Notes: generated by a model not told the origin, from the sequence alone. Counted from the first letter of the stretch, positions 7,787-16,755 are shown. The stretch is DNA of 25,057 bases from Chara braunii (GCA_003427395.1 BFEA01000372.1:84799-109855); one strand, 5' to 3'. Numbers and translations are program-made.

Positions 7787-8740
7787 TATTATTATAATAG
7801 AAAACAATCTTCATAGTTTAAATGCTTCATGATCAGAAGATGTATGTGAAAGGTTTAAAGATGGTTCACGAAAAATTGGTATACCTTTTTAGGTGGCATT
7901 TAAAAGATATTGCCGGACACAAGTATATGAATTGCTCAAAAATGAATGTCAAGTTTTCGTTCATCGCGTAATGCAAGATCTAAACGGACAAAATCGTTTT
8001 TGCTCATTGGGCTGAATTCGTCAATAATAAGTATATCTTATTCAGTTGTAAAGCCAGGTGTGTCTTTTAGTTGTGCTTTTTGGGGATCAAAATCCGGTCT
8101 TGTTTAAGATAGTGCATCCCAATTCAATTGTGAAATGCAGTTCATGAAATTCCTACTACTGTTTTTCTTGTCATTTCAATTTGTGCGATATTTTTCGGGT
8201 GTTGCCATTTTTATCAGTAAACATTTGAATAGCAGAAATAACATGAGATTGCCACCTTCATTAGTAAGAAACATAAGAACTTGTTATTTTTTTATAGTTT
8301 CTGATAAATTTTGTAATGAAATTGATTCTTGTGTATTTTCATGTAATGTTTGTAATAACCAAGTATTTAGCAATGCTTGAGCAAGTAAAACGAAAGCAAG
8401 GTGTTATTTTTCGTTCAATGATAAATGTTTAGAAATTTCAGATATTATAGGAAAAAAAAATACGGATGAGGAAGATAATTTAGAATTTAATATTATAGTA
8501 CAGTTATGTGATTGAAGTGCATCTGTGATTAGTTGCACACATGTTTGTAGAGGCATAGTATTCCAATCTGATACTGAATTTAATATTTCGGATGTGATAG
8601 ATGATTTTGTTTTTGTCCATGATAAAGTCATGTCTATATTTGATATTTTGTGTTCAGTATAAGTCAATGTTGGAGATGAAGTTGAATTACATAATGTATT
8701 ATATGTTTGTAATGTCTGAAAAATTAATAGGGTTATCAAT
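7787..8740 (-). pseudogene. Helitron PIF1-type helicase, N-terminal part
   Basis: The reverse strand carries a recognisable SF1 PIF1-like helicase core of the Helitron type. DILIIDEFSPMSKNDFVRLD contains Walker B (the DE pair is at 8017-8022) and is followed by LALRDERKLD. Then comes HILVSGN-F-MPP, matching the GDFxQMPP motif III with two changes to stops. Upstream, LNWDALS and TNEGG lie where the Walker A region should be, but the GKS/GKT triad is not readable, so the ATP-binding loop is lost. At least four stops and several frame changes occur. Left of it, HEAFKL-RLF continues into the DPEW segment beyond element C. Clearly non-functional. Confidence 0.75.
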
Positions 8741-9640
8741 TTAGTGATGTGTTATGAGTTATATTGTTATTATATTGATTCATAAGTTATCATTGGAATG
8801 TAAGATTTTGCATTTTTATTTTTTTCATCTGATATGTTATATGAAATTTTGTCATCTGATGGAAAAAAATAAATAAATTCATCGTCTGTTGATTGTTTTG
8901 AAGAACAATCTGAATTTTCGTCATCATTGTTTTGTTTTGTAGCTTGGGGCGGTCTATTTTTATTTTATTTTATTTGAACATTCATGAGCAATGTAGTAAT
9001 ATTGCATTTGTAAATATATATTATGAACAAATGTCGGCATATTTTTATAAAAAAATATACATTCGTCATGCCAATTTTGAATTTCATGTATTAAATCTGA
9101 TAATTATCGAAATAGTTTTAATAATATGAGAAATAATTGAGCATGTCGTATTTTATTTTCTTCATCTGTGCAAGTTTCAAGATAAGGAATACGCATAGAA
9201 TACAAAATTACAGGTATGCATTGATATTTATCTTGAGCTAAACATTTGTGTGCATGAAATGAATGTTTGTTTATCTAAAAACTGTAGTATGTTTTTTGGT
9301 GTAGACGATTTGTTTGATCGATAATATTGCATAATAAATTCATATAAAGATATGTTTGTGAGTGTTTCTGGTCGATAAATGTAATCGTCGAGCGGATAAG
9401 AAACAATATATGTTTTGTCTATTTTTTGTAAAGAACAAGTAGTTTCTTTGTCGTTCAGTAATTGTTTTAACATATTGTATAAAAGAATTGTTCTATATGT
9501 ATGATTTTGGTAAGCACAAGATTGTCTTAATAAATATAATGCAAAAAAGGGACCGACAATATCTTGTTTATTAGTCATACTAAAAATATGAGATGATAAT
9601 CGACGGTGATTTTTTATTTTAGATGAAAGTGATATTTGTT
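8741..9640 (-). pseudogene. Helitron linker between Rep and helicase
   Basis: The reverse ORF at 9228-9578 reads IVGPFFALYLLRQSCAYQNH, then DDYIYRPETLTNISLYEFIM. The pattern of a DY..RP.E segment followed by L..SLYEF is a conserved part of Helitron proteins between the Rep tyrosines and the helicase. Downstream, in other frames, RIPYLETCTDEENKIRHAQL continues the same region and ends in a Ser/Asp/Glu-rich low-complexity stretch (near 8860-8930) before the helicase. No catalytic role is known for this linker. Frame breaks at about 9225 and 9130. Confidence 0.65.
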
Positions 9641-9665
9641 GTTCAAAAATTTCCTCTCGGCGTTG

Positions 9666-11310
9666 TCATGCATCAAAGGCGGCTAAACGAAGAGCAATTT
9701 TACAGCCAATTTTATGTTGATTTTTCGTTGCGTAGTTACAACAGTAAAATATTCGTTTTGCTGCTTCAGCAACACCAAAGAGAAGTTGAATATCATGATT
9801 GCATTTAAATATTGGTTGAATTATATCGTTATAAGCATTAATGTATTCATTTTCAGGTGCACGTGCGAGTTCGATTCCTGTTTTATGTAACGTAGTCTGT
9901 TCACAATGTTTGCGAGGAAAAATATATAGACATACTTTTTCGTTTTTATTCATGCGTGTTTTTTTCAAACATGATTTAGTATGTGTCCAATGATGTGTTT
10001 GAACTAAGTAAAGAAGTGCAGATAGTGATGAAGAAAAAAAGTATAGTGTGGAGGCATTGCCAAAAGTGTTTGACTTGTAGGATGTATGTGGAATATGTCA
10101 TCAGACATACGAATATGTTTTGCTCTTAGTATTACAATTACATACGTCATAATATCTGAGTGATGGTTTGAATTTTAAAATTTGTTGCCGAAGTGTGTGT
10201 TGTGAACGGAAAAGTGTATTGCAATGTATACATTTCAAACTTGTAGGTTCGTGTTGTAGTTTAGAATGTTTTTTTGAAAATGGTGAACAACATGCTGATA
10301 ATGAAAATGGATGTGGAATATAGAGATGACGCTGGTGCATGACATTCTAAGCAAGAAAGTAATGAGATGTTTTGAGTTACTCGTGTTGATATAATATTGT
10401 CGACATATTATGTTATTGAGGCAGTAAATTGAATATCAGAAGTTTGTAGTTTATCAAATTCAGAAGTTATTAATGGTGTATTTTCAAGTCAAATAAATGC
10501 ATGTAGATGTAATGTTCCTCGTCCTTGTGTTTCTATCATTCCAAAATATGCTTTGATATTAACAAATACACCTTCTGCAGGTTTGCTTTTATGTGTAGTA
10601 AGATTAAAACCGTGAACATCATATGAAAAGATAAATATTAGTCGATCAAAAAGACATGCTGATGCGATATTATCTGTCAGTGAGAATTCTTTTAATTGTT
10701 CTATGTTTATATGAGGTTTTGTTACAAAGACATTACGAAATTCATTGATATCAAGAAGACCAACGTATGATGCAAGAACATATGTCGTATCTGTGTTGGG
10801 TGTTAATGTAATAAAAAATTAGGTTGACCGAAGCGATCACAAGTTGCAAATGATTTTTGGCGTCATGTGCGTCGTTCTGCGTTGCTTCCCCAAACGTCTG
10901 CAGAAACACATTCAACATGTCGAAGCAGATTATTTGAAGCTGGATCACGATCAGGTGTAGTGTGACCACAATGACGTCGTTGAGCATTTTCTAAACCTAT
11001 TTTTAGCATGTCGATTTTAATTTCAGCAATAGGTTGATGTAATTCTAGTCGGTTCTCACAAGTTATATTTAAAAATTATAGCCACGATCAAGGGAAAGCG
11101 ATCGAAGTTTATCATTACATAGTATGGGTCTTGTGCAAAGTGTCGATTGCTTAGTAAACACTAATGTCTTGTACATGAATGTTGTGAGACTGAAATTCGT
11201 CTTTTTGATTCTCCTGAGTAACCTCGACCGTATGAAAATAAATGCGGGAACATTTTTGGTTCTAAGTTTGGATCAAACATATTTGCAAATTTCGATAATG
11301 TATGAATAGC
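9666..11310 (-). pseudogene. Helitron N-terminal and Rep (HUH) nuclease domains
   Basis: The reverse strand reads, in order: FPHLFSYGRGYSGESKRRIS and NRHFAQDPYYVMINFDRF (11090-11310), the Helitron-like N-terminal domain; then TPDRDPASNNLLRHVECVSA and DVWGSNAERRT (10870-10990); then GRGTLHLHAFI (around 10498-10520), where His-Leu-His is the HUH metal-binding motif of rolling-circle nucleases; a Cys/His-rich stretch at 10101-10340; then FKCNHDIQLLFGVAEAAKRI and FYCCNYATKNQ (9711-9765). In this last part the two tyrosines four residues apart correspond to the catalytic pair that cuts and joins DNA. The parts lie in several frames with scattered stops (one is Trp to TGA just after the HUH motif). 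The key residues survive although the gene is dead. Confidence 0.85.
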
Positions 11311-11640
11311 AAAGATAGGTTCATGATTGTTTGTTTTTTATAGTTGTTGAACAATATATTTTTCAATATCATTATCCGTTGGTGTATTTTCATGTGAAAA
11401 AAAAACTGATTTTTTGATATATGTATTTTCATCACAAGTTTCTTCAGGTGCATTGAAACCATTTTGTTCATCATCTAGTTTATTAGCATCCAAATGAAAG
11501 ATCTTTAATTATATTATTTAGAATATACATGGGATCATCAATAGGAATTGTATCAAGTTCGTTTTTGTCTAGTTTTACGTGCGAGTATAAATTATTATTT
11601 TTAATATAAAATTTAAGTAATTCATCTATTATTAAATCTC
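11311..11640 (-). other. AT-rich 5' flank of the Helitron gene
   Basis: Reverse-strand ORF content (11262-11474) is Lys/Ile/Asn-rich and may be the decayed N-terminus of the Helitron protein or its 5' leader. No clear start or Helitron 5'-TC terminus was identified. Composition changes sharply at about 11640, where GC content rises and stem-loops begin. Confidence 0.35.
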
Positions 11641-11951
11641 GTTGTCGGGACAGAAACCCTGAAAAGGGTATCTGCCCTATGTTTTCGATGTCGGACGAAG
11701 TCCGAATTTTGATATAAATTTGTGAAATTTCGTCTGATAAAAAATGACATGCTATTGGAATATTCCGACTCGATCGCGATTTTCGGCAAAAACGCTGGGA
11801 TGAGTGGTCGAGAAAATACTAAAACTTGCCTATTCTATCTAAGAAGACTGACGCGTGGCTATTAAGCCACTCGATTCAGAGTTTTCCGAACCTAAGTAGG
11901 CACAAAAGGGCGGTTACGCTAGGAACAGGGCCGCAACGAAGAGGAAGTAGG

Positions 11952-11966
11952 TTTTTTTTTTTTTTT
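11952..11966. repeat. Poly(T), 15 bases
   Basis: Pure T run; A-tail-like when read on the reverse strand. Confidence 0.85.
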
Positions 11967-12408
11967 AATTCGCGGGGGTTGCTTCGCACAAAAGGTCAGG
12001 TGCCATGGCGACTGACTATGGGCTGCCGAGCCACGAGCCGCCAGGCCGGGGGGGCATCGGGTCGATAGCGGCACAATTTTTTGGCAAAATCTGGCGAGTT
12101 GAGGCTGCCCTAAACCACAACAGGGGATCCTACGGGGAGCAACTCTTCAAACAGAAAAGTTATGGGCTTAGCTCCCGTGAAAGGAGCTAGCCTAGTAGGA
12201 AACATGCAAAAACTGTCACCCGACCGATACCGGGATCGAATCCAACAGGCCCTACTGGGCACAACTCCTTTTGGAGCTGCCTTTTTGCAGGGCGAGGTCA
12301 ATATCGATCGCACAATCACGAAGATCGCGCGACAGAGATTTGTCTCGCGAGGTTAGCATGACCCCTGCGCAGGTATGACACGCACAATTCGAGCAAAGGC
12401 CAACAATG

Positions 12409-12433
12409 TTTTTTTTTTTTTTTTTTTTTTTTT
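12409..12433. repeat. Poly(T), 25 bases
   Basis: Pure T run. On the reverse strand the sequence before it reads GAGTTCGATTCCC then GAATC, then poly(A), which superficially resembles a tRNA-derived SINE tail. Confidence 0.9.
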
Positions 12434-12620
12434 GATTCTTCGAAGGGAATCGAACTCGGGACTGTATTTCAACAGTTCACAGCCATTGGCATAAGTCAAT
12501 GGCTTCAATGTTAATGCTCCAGATGGCATCCAGGGAGAGAGAGCTGAGGACTGTAGTCCTCAACAGGTTTCAGAAGACGCTCGTTTTCAACGGACAGCCG
12601 TTACTTCTCAGGTAAGCCAG

Positions 12621-12642
12621 TTTTTTTTTTTTTTTTTTTTTT
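12621..12642. repeat. Poly(T), 22 bases, abutting the gap
   Basis: Pure T run directly before the N gap, and a plausible reason for the assembly break. Confidence 0.9.
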
Positions 12643-12643
12643 G

Positions 12644-13509
12644 NNNNNNNNNNNNNNNNNNNNNNNNNNNNNNNNNNNNNNNNNNNNNNNNNNNNNNNNN
12701 NNNNNNNNNNNNNNNNNNNNNNNNNNNNNNNNNNNNNNNNNNNNNNNNNNNNNNNNNNNNNNNNNNNNNNNNNNNNNNNNNNNNNNNNNNNNNNNNNNNN
12801 NNNNNNNNNNNNNNNNNNNNNNNNNNNNNNNNNNNNNNNNNNNNNNNNNNNNNNNNNNNNNNNNNNNNNNNNNNNNNNNNNNNNNNNNNNNNNNNNNNNN
12901 NNNNNNNNNNNNNNNNNNNNNNNNNNNNNNNNNNNNNNNNNNNNNNNNNNNNNNNNNNNNNNNNNNNNNNNNNNNNNNNNNNNNNNNNNNNNNNNNNNNN
13001 NNNNNNNNNNNNNNNNNNNNNNNNNNNNNNNNNNNNNNNNNNNNNNNNNNNNNNNNNNNNNNNNNNNNNNNNNNNNNNNNNNNNNNNNNNNNNNNNNNNN
13101 NNNNNNNNNNNNNNNNNNNNNNNNNNNNNNNNNNNNNNNNNNNNNNNNNNNNNNNNNNNNNNNNNNNNNNNNNNNNNNNNNNNNNNNNNNNNNNNNNNNN
13201 NNNNNNNNNNNNNNNNNNNNNNNNNNNNNNNNNNNNNNNNNNNNNNNNNNNNNNNNNNNNNNNNNNNNNNNNNNNNNNNNNNNNNNNNNNNNNNNNNNNN
13301 NNNNNNNNNNNNNNNNNNNNNNNNNNNNNNNNNNNNNNNNNNNNNNNNNNNNNNNNNNNNNNNNNNNNNNNNNNNNNNNNNNNNNNNNNNNNNNNNNNNN
13401 NNNNNNNNNNNNNNNNNNNNNNNNNNNNNNNNNNNNNNNNNNNNNNNNNNNNNNNNNNNNNNNNNNNNNNNNNNNNNNNNNNNNNNNNNNNNNNNNNNNN
13501 NNNNNNNNN
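12644..13509. other. Assembly gap (866 N)
   Basis: Unknown bases. The frames that run through it are artefacts. The gap sits inside the stem-loop-rich tract, with stem-loops on both sides. Confidence 1.
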
Positions 13510-14631
13510 AGGCAATAGCCTCGTCAAAAAACTATAAAAACTACAGTCTTTTCAGACTGTGTGGGAGCACAAAGACTCCCACTTCGTTTTCAACAAGCAA
13601 CTGAGGCCGCAAAATCCTTAAATCTCACGGCCCACAATATAAAGGTTGGGATGAAGGGAGAGAAGGAGGACGAGGCAGTTGGGAGGAGGAGGTCCTACTC
13701 CTCCCAAATTGACAACTGCCCTCCTCGTTTTCAAGGGAGGGCAGAGCAAAAGGTGGAGAGTTGTTGCATGCAACGGCATGCATCTGGCTGAAGTAAGAGC
13801 AAGGTGCAGTAAAAATTATAATTAGCTTTATTTCATTTTTCTTTTATTCTTTTTCCTTATTTTGTGTGAGGACACTTATCCTCACGAGGTGCTACCTCTG
13901 GCAGAAGCTGCCAGAGGTAACTGTCAGGTTCCCGTTTTTGAAGGGAGCCTGGAAATTGAAGGACCACTAAGGAAAAGGCTAGGTACAACCTTTTCCCCGA
14001 TGTATCTGCCCTGAGAAAATGGACCAAATACATCAAACTGTAAGGGGTTGTATTTTTCCAACCCCTTATCAGAAAAATAGAAGAAAAACAGATTTGGAAA
14101 CGGCAGGAGCCGAGCTATCTCGTGAGATTCCGAGATAGCTAGGAAGAAGAAAAAATAAAATAAAATAGGGCAGTTAAAAAAACTGCCCCACACTAAGGTT
14201 GTGGATGTGGTGCGGTCACAGTTAGCCCTGGATCTTGGTCAGATCAATGGCTCACTGAGAGCCCGGGATTTTGCCTAAAGGCTGGAGTGACATCCAATCC
14301 TTCTCAATTATTATAAAACTTGCAGTTGTCCCCCAACTGCCACATAAAGCACTCGTGCTGTCATTGAGTGACGCGTACACTTGAGTGCTGCTTGGCTGCT
14401 GGGAGGCTGCCAGAGGCAACGTGGGAGAAGGACTGAAGTTCTGCAGAGGAGCGCGCGAGGAGGAGTTGGGCAGCCATAGCCAAGGCAGGGAACACTCTGT
14501 TCCCCTCCCCTCTGGCTGGTGCTAGTCCCACGGGACGGACCTAGGGAGGTTGTAGGGCTACGACAATGCGGGAAAGTGGAATTTGGGTCTGGGGCCCAAA
14601 TTTTACTAATTTTGGCCTGCCATTTTTCCAC
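13510..14631. other. Dense serial stem-loop tract
   Basis: About 1.1 kb made largely of consecutive perfect or near-perfect inverted repeats with unrelated arms. Main stems: ACAGTC 13543-13548/13555-13560; GTGGGAG 13561-13567/13576-13582; TTGGGAGGAG 13679-13688/13698-13707, nested in GGCAGTTG/CAACTGCC (13674-13681/13713-13720); GTGAGGA 13866-13872/13879-13885; TACCTCTGGCAG 13893-13904/13908-13919; CAGGTTCCC 13925-13933/13943-13951 (one G-T pair); GGAAAAGG 13971-13978/13989-13996; GATGTAT 13999-14005/14028-14034; TAAGGGGTTG 14041-14050/14059-14068; AGCTATCTCG 14113-14122/14131-14140; GGGCAGTT 14168-14175/14181-14188; GCAGTTG 14322-14328/14334-14340; GGGAACA 14488-14494/14498-14504; AATTTGGG 14580-14587/14595-14602 inside GTGGAA/TTCCAC (14576-14581/14626-14631). 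No convincing ORF. Function unknown. Confidence 0.8.
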
Positions 14632-14995
14632 TACGGTGGGGAAGTGCTGCCAAAATTTTACAGCGGCAGGGCGGCGGCGACGCAGGTTTTACGGCGGTAG
14701 TACGGAAGTGCTGCCAAAATTATGCGGCGACGACGCAGGTTTGACGGCGGTGGTGCGGAAGCGCTGTTGAATTTCTGCGGCTGCAACACTGAGTTTGACG
14801 GCGGTGGTGCGGAAACGCTGTTGAATTTCTGCGGCGGCGACACTAAGTTTAACGACGGTGGTGCCGAAGCGCTGTTGAATTTCTGCGGCGACAATACTGA
14901 ATTTGACGGCGGTAGTGCGAAAGCGTTGTCGAATTTCTGCGGCAGCAACACTAAGTTTGTTGGCGGCGGTGTGGAAGTGTTGCCGATTTTTTTTA
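14631..14995. repeat. 54-bp minisatellite, about 6.5 copies
   Basis: The unit starts GACGGCGGTGGTGCGGAAGC and returns at 14743, 14797, 14851, 14905 and 14959, a spacing of exactly 54. Two less regular copies (53-57 bp) precede it from about 14631. Because 54 is divisible by three, the repeat is open on both strands: forward FDGGGAEALLNFCG... in 18-residue units (14722-15009) and reverse PPQKFNSASAPPPSN... (14658-14951). Copies differ by several substitutions, many of them conservative in the forward frame, but I would not call either strand a gene without transcript support. Confidence 0.9.
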
Positions 14996-15780
14996 CAACG
15001 ACGACATAGGATTTACGACAATGTCAGTGGTATTTTTGCGTTGAACAATAACTGGTCATTGACGCAGTGAAGGTGCCGTTAGAGTAGTATATTTTGAGGT
15101 AGTGTGGACTTAATGGCGCAGTAACGTGGTGACGGCGGAAGTAATTGGCAGCCACGGTTACTGAGAAATAAACGAGGGGGTGCTGTGGTAAGTGGTTGCA
15201 ACAAGAGAGTGGTGTCAATCACTTTGCTGACGACTGGGGACGACTACCTTCACGTCAAAAGGGGCGTACTTCTATACGGTCTTCTTAAGTGTACCGTACA
15301 ACGTCACTTAAGGTCAGTGGACATTCTGTTTGACTCAGACCCTTTTCACGCCTGAGTGAACCCACACTTTACTCGACCCTCTTCTTTGAACGTTCATTGA
15401 ATGGTAGAGGAAATGTGTGTTGGGGCGTGTGAATGTGAGTCTGATATGAGTTTGGGTTTGCACTGTTTCTTTTGTTGAACTTGTCGTCTGATTCGACTAC
15501 AAGTGTGGCTTATTGAAATGAAAGTGAATCGACCTTAAGATGACTAATGATTGTGTCAAAATCGAAAAGAAGAAAGAAGACGACGAAAAATAAAGCGATC
15601 ACTAAGAAGAAAAACGTGAATGGACGTAGATTTTTTCCAAGGTCCTGAATGACCCTCACCGTCTATGCCTGTCCGTCTGAATGATTTTTCCTTTTGTGAT
15701 CATTTTTCGTCTAAGTTGTTATTGGCGTCAGGTGGCAGGAGGTCGCTTGCTCCCCGTGGTAAATTCCTTTCCTTTTTCTA
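14996..15780. other. Non-coding stretch with scattered stem-loops
   Basis: No recognisable gene. Inverted repeats continue: CTTAAGTG 15284-15291 with CACTTAAG 15305-15312; ACTCAG with CTGAGT (about 15332-15356); ACTTGT with ACAAGT (about 15479-15504). The + strand ends in a pyrimidine-rich run with TTTTTCTAG at about 15780, a plausible splice acceptor for the next feature. Confidence 0.45.
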
Positions 15781-15989
15781 GGAGGCATCTGAGACGGAGG
15801 TTCGTTGCCTTAGGGGCCGACCCTGCTATCGACTCGGAGTGGACCGCTCTGTGGGGGGGTACCATGCTGTTGTGGTGGAGCCAGCCCGACTTCTGAGATC
15901 TGAGGTTCTCTCGGGCGAGGACGAGGGGTATCCCAGACGACCTCCTAGAGAAAGGATAAACGTATATTCACGAAAAGACCTCTAAAATT
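15781..15989 (+). CDS. Exon-like ORF, unrecognised
   Basis: Directly after a pyrimidine run ending in TAG (TTTTTCTAG), a forward frame without ATG stays open for about 68 codons (EASETEVRCLRGRPCYRLGV, then GYHAVVVEPARLLRSEVLSG) to a TAA at about 15989. Another frame over the same DNA (15681-15896) is also open, so the choice rests on the acceptor-like site and a more natural composition. I recognise no family. It would be the first piece of the ORF cluster reaching to 17329. A GTAAGG donor-like site follows at about 16004, but joining to it would cross the TAA. Confidence 0.25.
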
Positions 15990-16241
15990 TCTTGGCACCT
16001 CGCGTAAGGAATAACTGTTGTAGTATACCCTTCTGGTGAACATAGTAAGCGTCACTGACGCATGGGGAACTGGTGCCATAAGCAGCCCAATTCATGTCAT
16101 ACTAGTTTACGCAGAGAGCAATTAGACAGTCTTATTGCGGATTACCGTGCCAGAAGAAACACGAATCAATGGGATGAATAATGCGTAAATAATACTCAGT
16201 AGCAGAAATTTTAACGTAACTACTCTCGTCTTTCTTTTCAG

Positions 16242-16403
16242 ATGGCGGCAAGGACGACAGTTTGTTATCTTTTCCGCAATCCTGACGTAGCGGCGGAATG
16301 GGCCGATTCCCAAAGGCATGATGAAGAAAGACTAAAGAGAGTAGGGCGAGTCGTCTACAATCCGTACGAATTATACTCAGAGGAGGATGTTCCACGGTTC
16401 TAG
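16242..16403 (+). CDS. Small ORF, 53 aa, unrecognised
   Basis: ATG directly follows a very good splice-acceptor-like run (CTCTCGTCTTTCTTTTCAG, 16223-16241). The 53-codon product starts MAARTTVCYLFRNPDVAAEW and ends YNPYELYSEEDVPRF before TAG. The same frame reopens after the stop and runs to a TGA at about 16755 with one further TGA near 16608. That extension is protein-like (LDHDFASMNLLVMQLYEINP; NRFIILRVEPFSEYAWQDEE), so this may be one decayed gene of about 170 codons with two nonsense changes. A second ATG at 16406, just past the TAG in another frame, opens MAVREILIGDSFSDQEPDWV. No family recognised. Confidence 0.35.
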   Translation: MAARTTVCYLFRNPDVAAEWADSQRHDEERLKRVGRVVYNPYELYSEEDVPRF

Positions 16404-16755
16404 CATGGCAGTGCGCGAAATCCTCATAGGCGACTCATTTTCAGATCAAGAACCGGACTGGGTATTCTTCACTACGAGTTCGCGCCGCCACTGCTCGATC
16501 ACGACTTCGCCAGCATGAACTTATTGGTGATGCAACTATATGAGATAAACCCTCGAATGAACGAAATTCCTGAGATGAGGCCGATGTTCGTCCGTTTTGC
16601 ACTTTGGTGAAACGAACGACAAGGACCTTTCTTTGACATATATCATATAAGGAGAGTACGGACGAATAGGTTCATCATTCTACGAGTTGAACCATTCTCA
16701 GAGTATGCTTGGCAAGATGAGGAGAACGAACTCATAGATCGATTATTCAACTGAT
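16404..16755 (+). pseudogene. Continuation of the 16242 frame, one internal stop
   Basis: Same frame as the 53-aa ORF, directly after its TAG. It reads HGSARNPHRRLIFRSRTGLG, then MNEIPEMRPMFVRFALW, a TGA, then NERQGPFFDIYHIRRVRTNR and a final acidic stretch ending ELIDRLFN. Composition is balanced and unlike random translation. If the two stops are mutations or sequencing errors, the whole is a 170-codon protein preceding the 183-codon ORF. If not, it is a pseudogene. No recognised motif. Confidence 0.35.

Larger units (their letters stand above)
6210..11510 (-). mobile_element. Degenerate Helitron (RepHel), reverse strand
   Basis: The reverse strand carries the ordered domains of an autonomous rolling-circle Helitron: N-terminal domain (11090-11310 and about 10870-10990), HUH replication-initiator motif (10498-10512), paired catalytic tyrosines (9732-9746), linker (8870-9580) and PIF1-type helicase (about 6210-8740). 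All parts are broken by frameshifts and stop codons, and two small elements (6557-6914 and 6963-7782) sit inside the helicase. Helitron termini (5'-TC and 3'-CTRR with hairpin) were not identified, so both ends are approximate. The helicase C-terminus is missing. Confidence 0.85.
11640..12643. other. Stem-loop-rich non-coding tract, left of gap
   Basis: No convincing gene. It contains a series of short inverted repeats: ACCCT/AGGGT inside a larger imperfect arm (about 11648-11676), TCGGAC/GTCCGA (about 11691-11705), GTGGCT/AGCCAC (about 11855-11870), a GGCTTAGCTCC/GGAGCTAGCC pair with one bulge (about 12165-12192), GCCC/GGGC (12249-12260), GACA/TGTC within longer GC-rich arms (about 12326-12350), AGCCATTG/CAATGGCT (12481-12504), TGAGGACT/AGTCCTCA (12545-12562) and AACGG/CCGTT (about 12588-12602). 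Three poly(T) tracts interrupt it. ORFs at 12005-12190 and 12162-12356 are open but span stem-loops, and I recognise no family. Confidence 0.55.

Noticed and set aside
11641-11760. Hammerhead-type ribozyme
   Set aside because: A CGTCTGATAA word is near stem-loops, but the conserved CUGAUGA and GAAA core in a three-stem arrangement is not present.
12430-12510. tRNA gene or tRNA-derived SINE on the reverse strand
   Set aside because: GTTCGATTC (12447-12455, reverse) fits a B box, and stem-loops lie where arms could be, but the T stem does not pair, no acceptor stem closes and no A box is seen.
12601-13537. Long ORFs of about 300 codons on both strands
   Set aside because: Nearly all codons are N from the assembly gap.
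14311-14631. 106-codon reverse ORF
   Set aside because: It lies across several stem-loops, is Ser/Pro/Arg-rich and shows no recognised motif.
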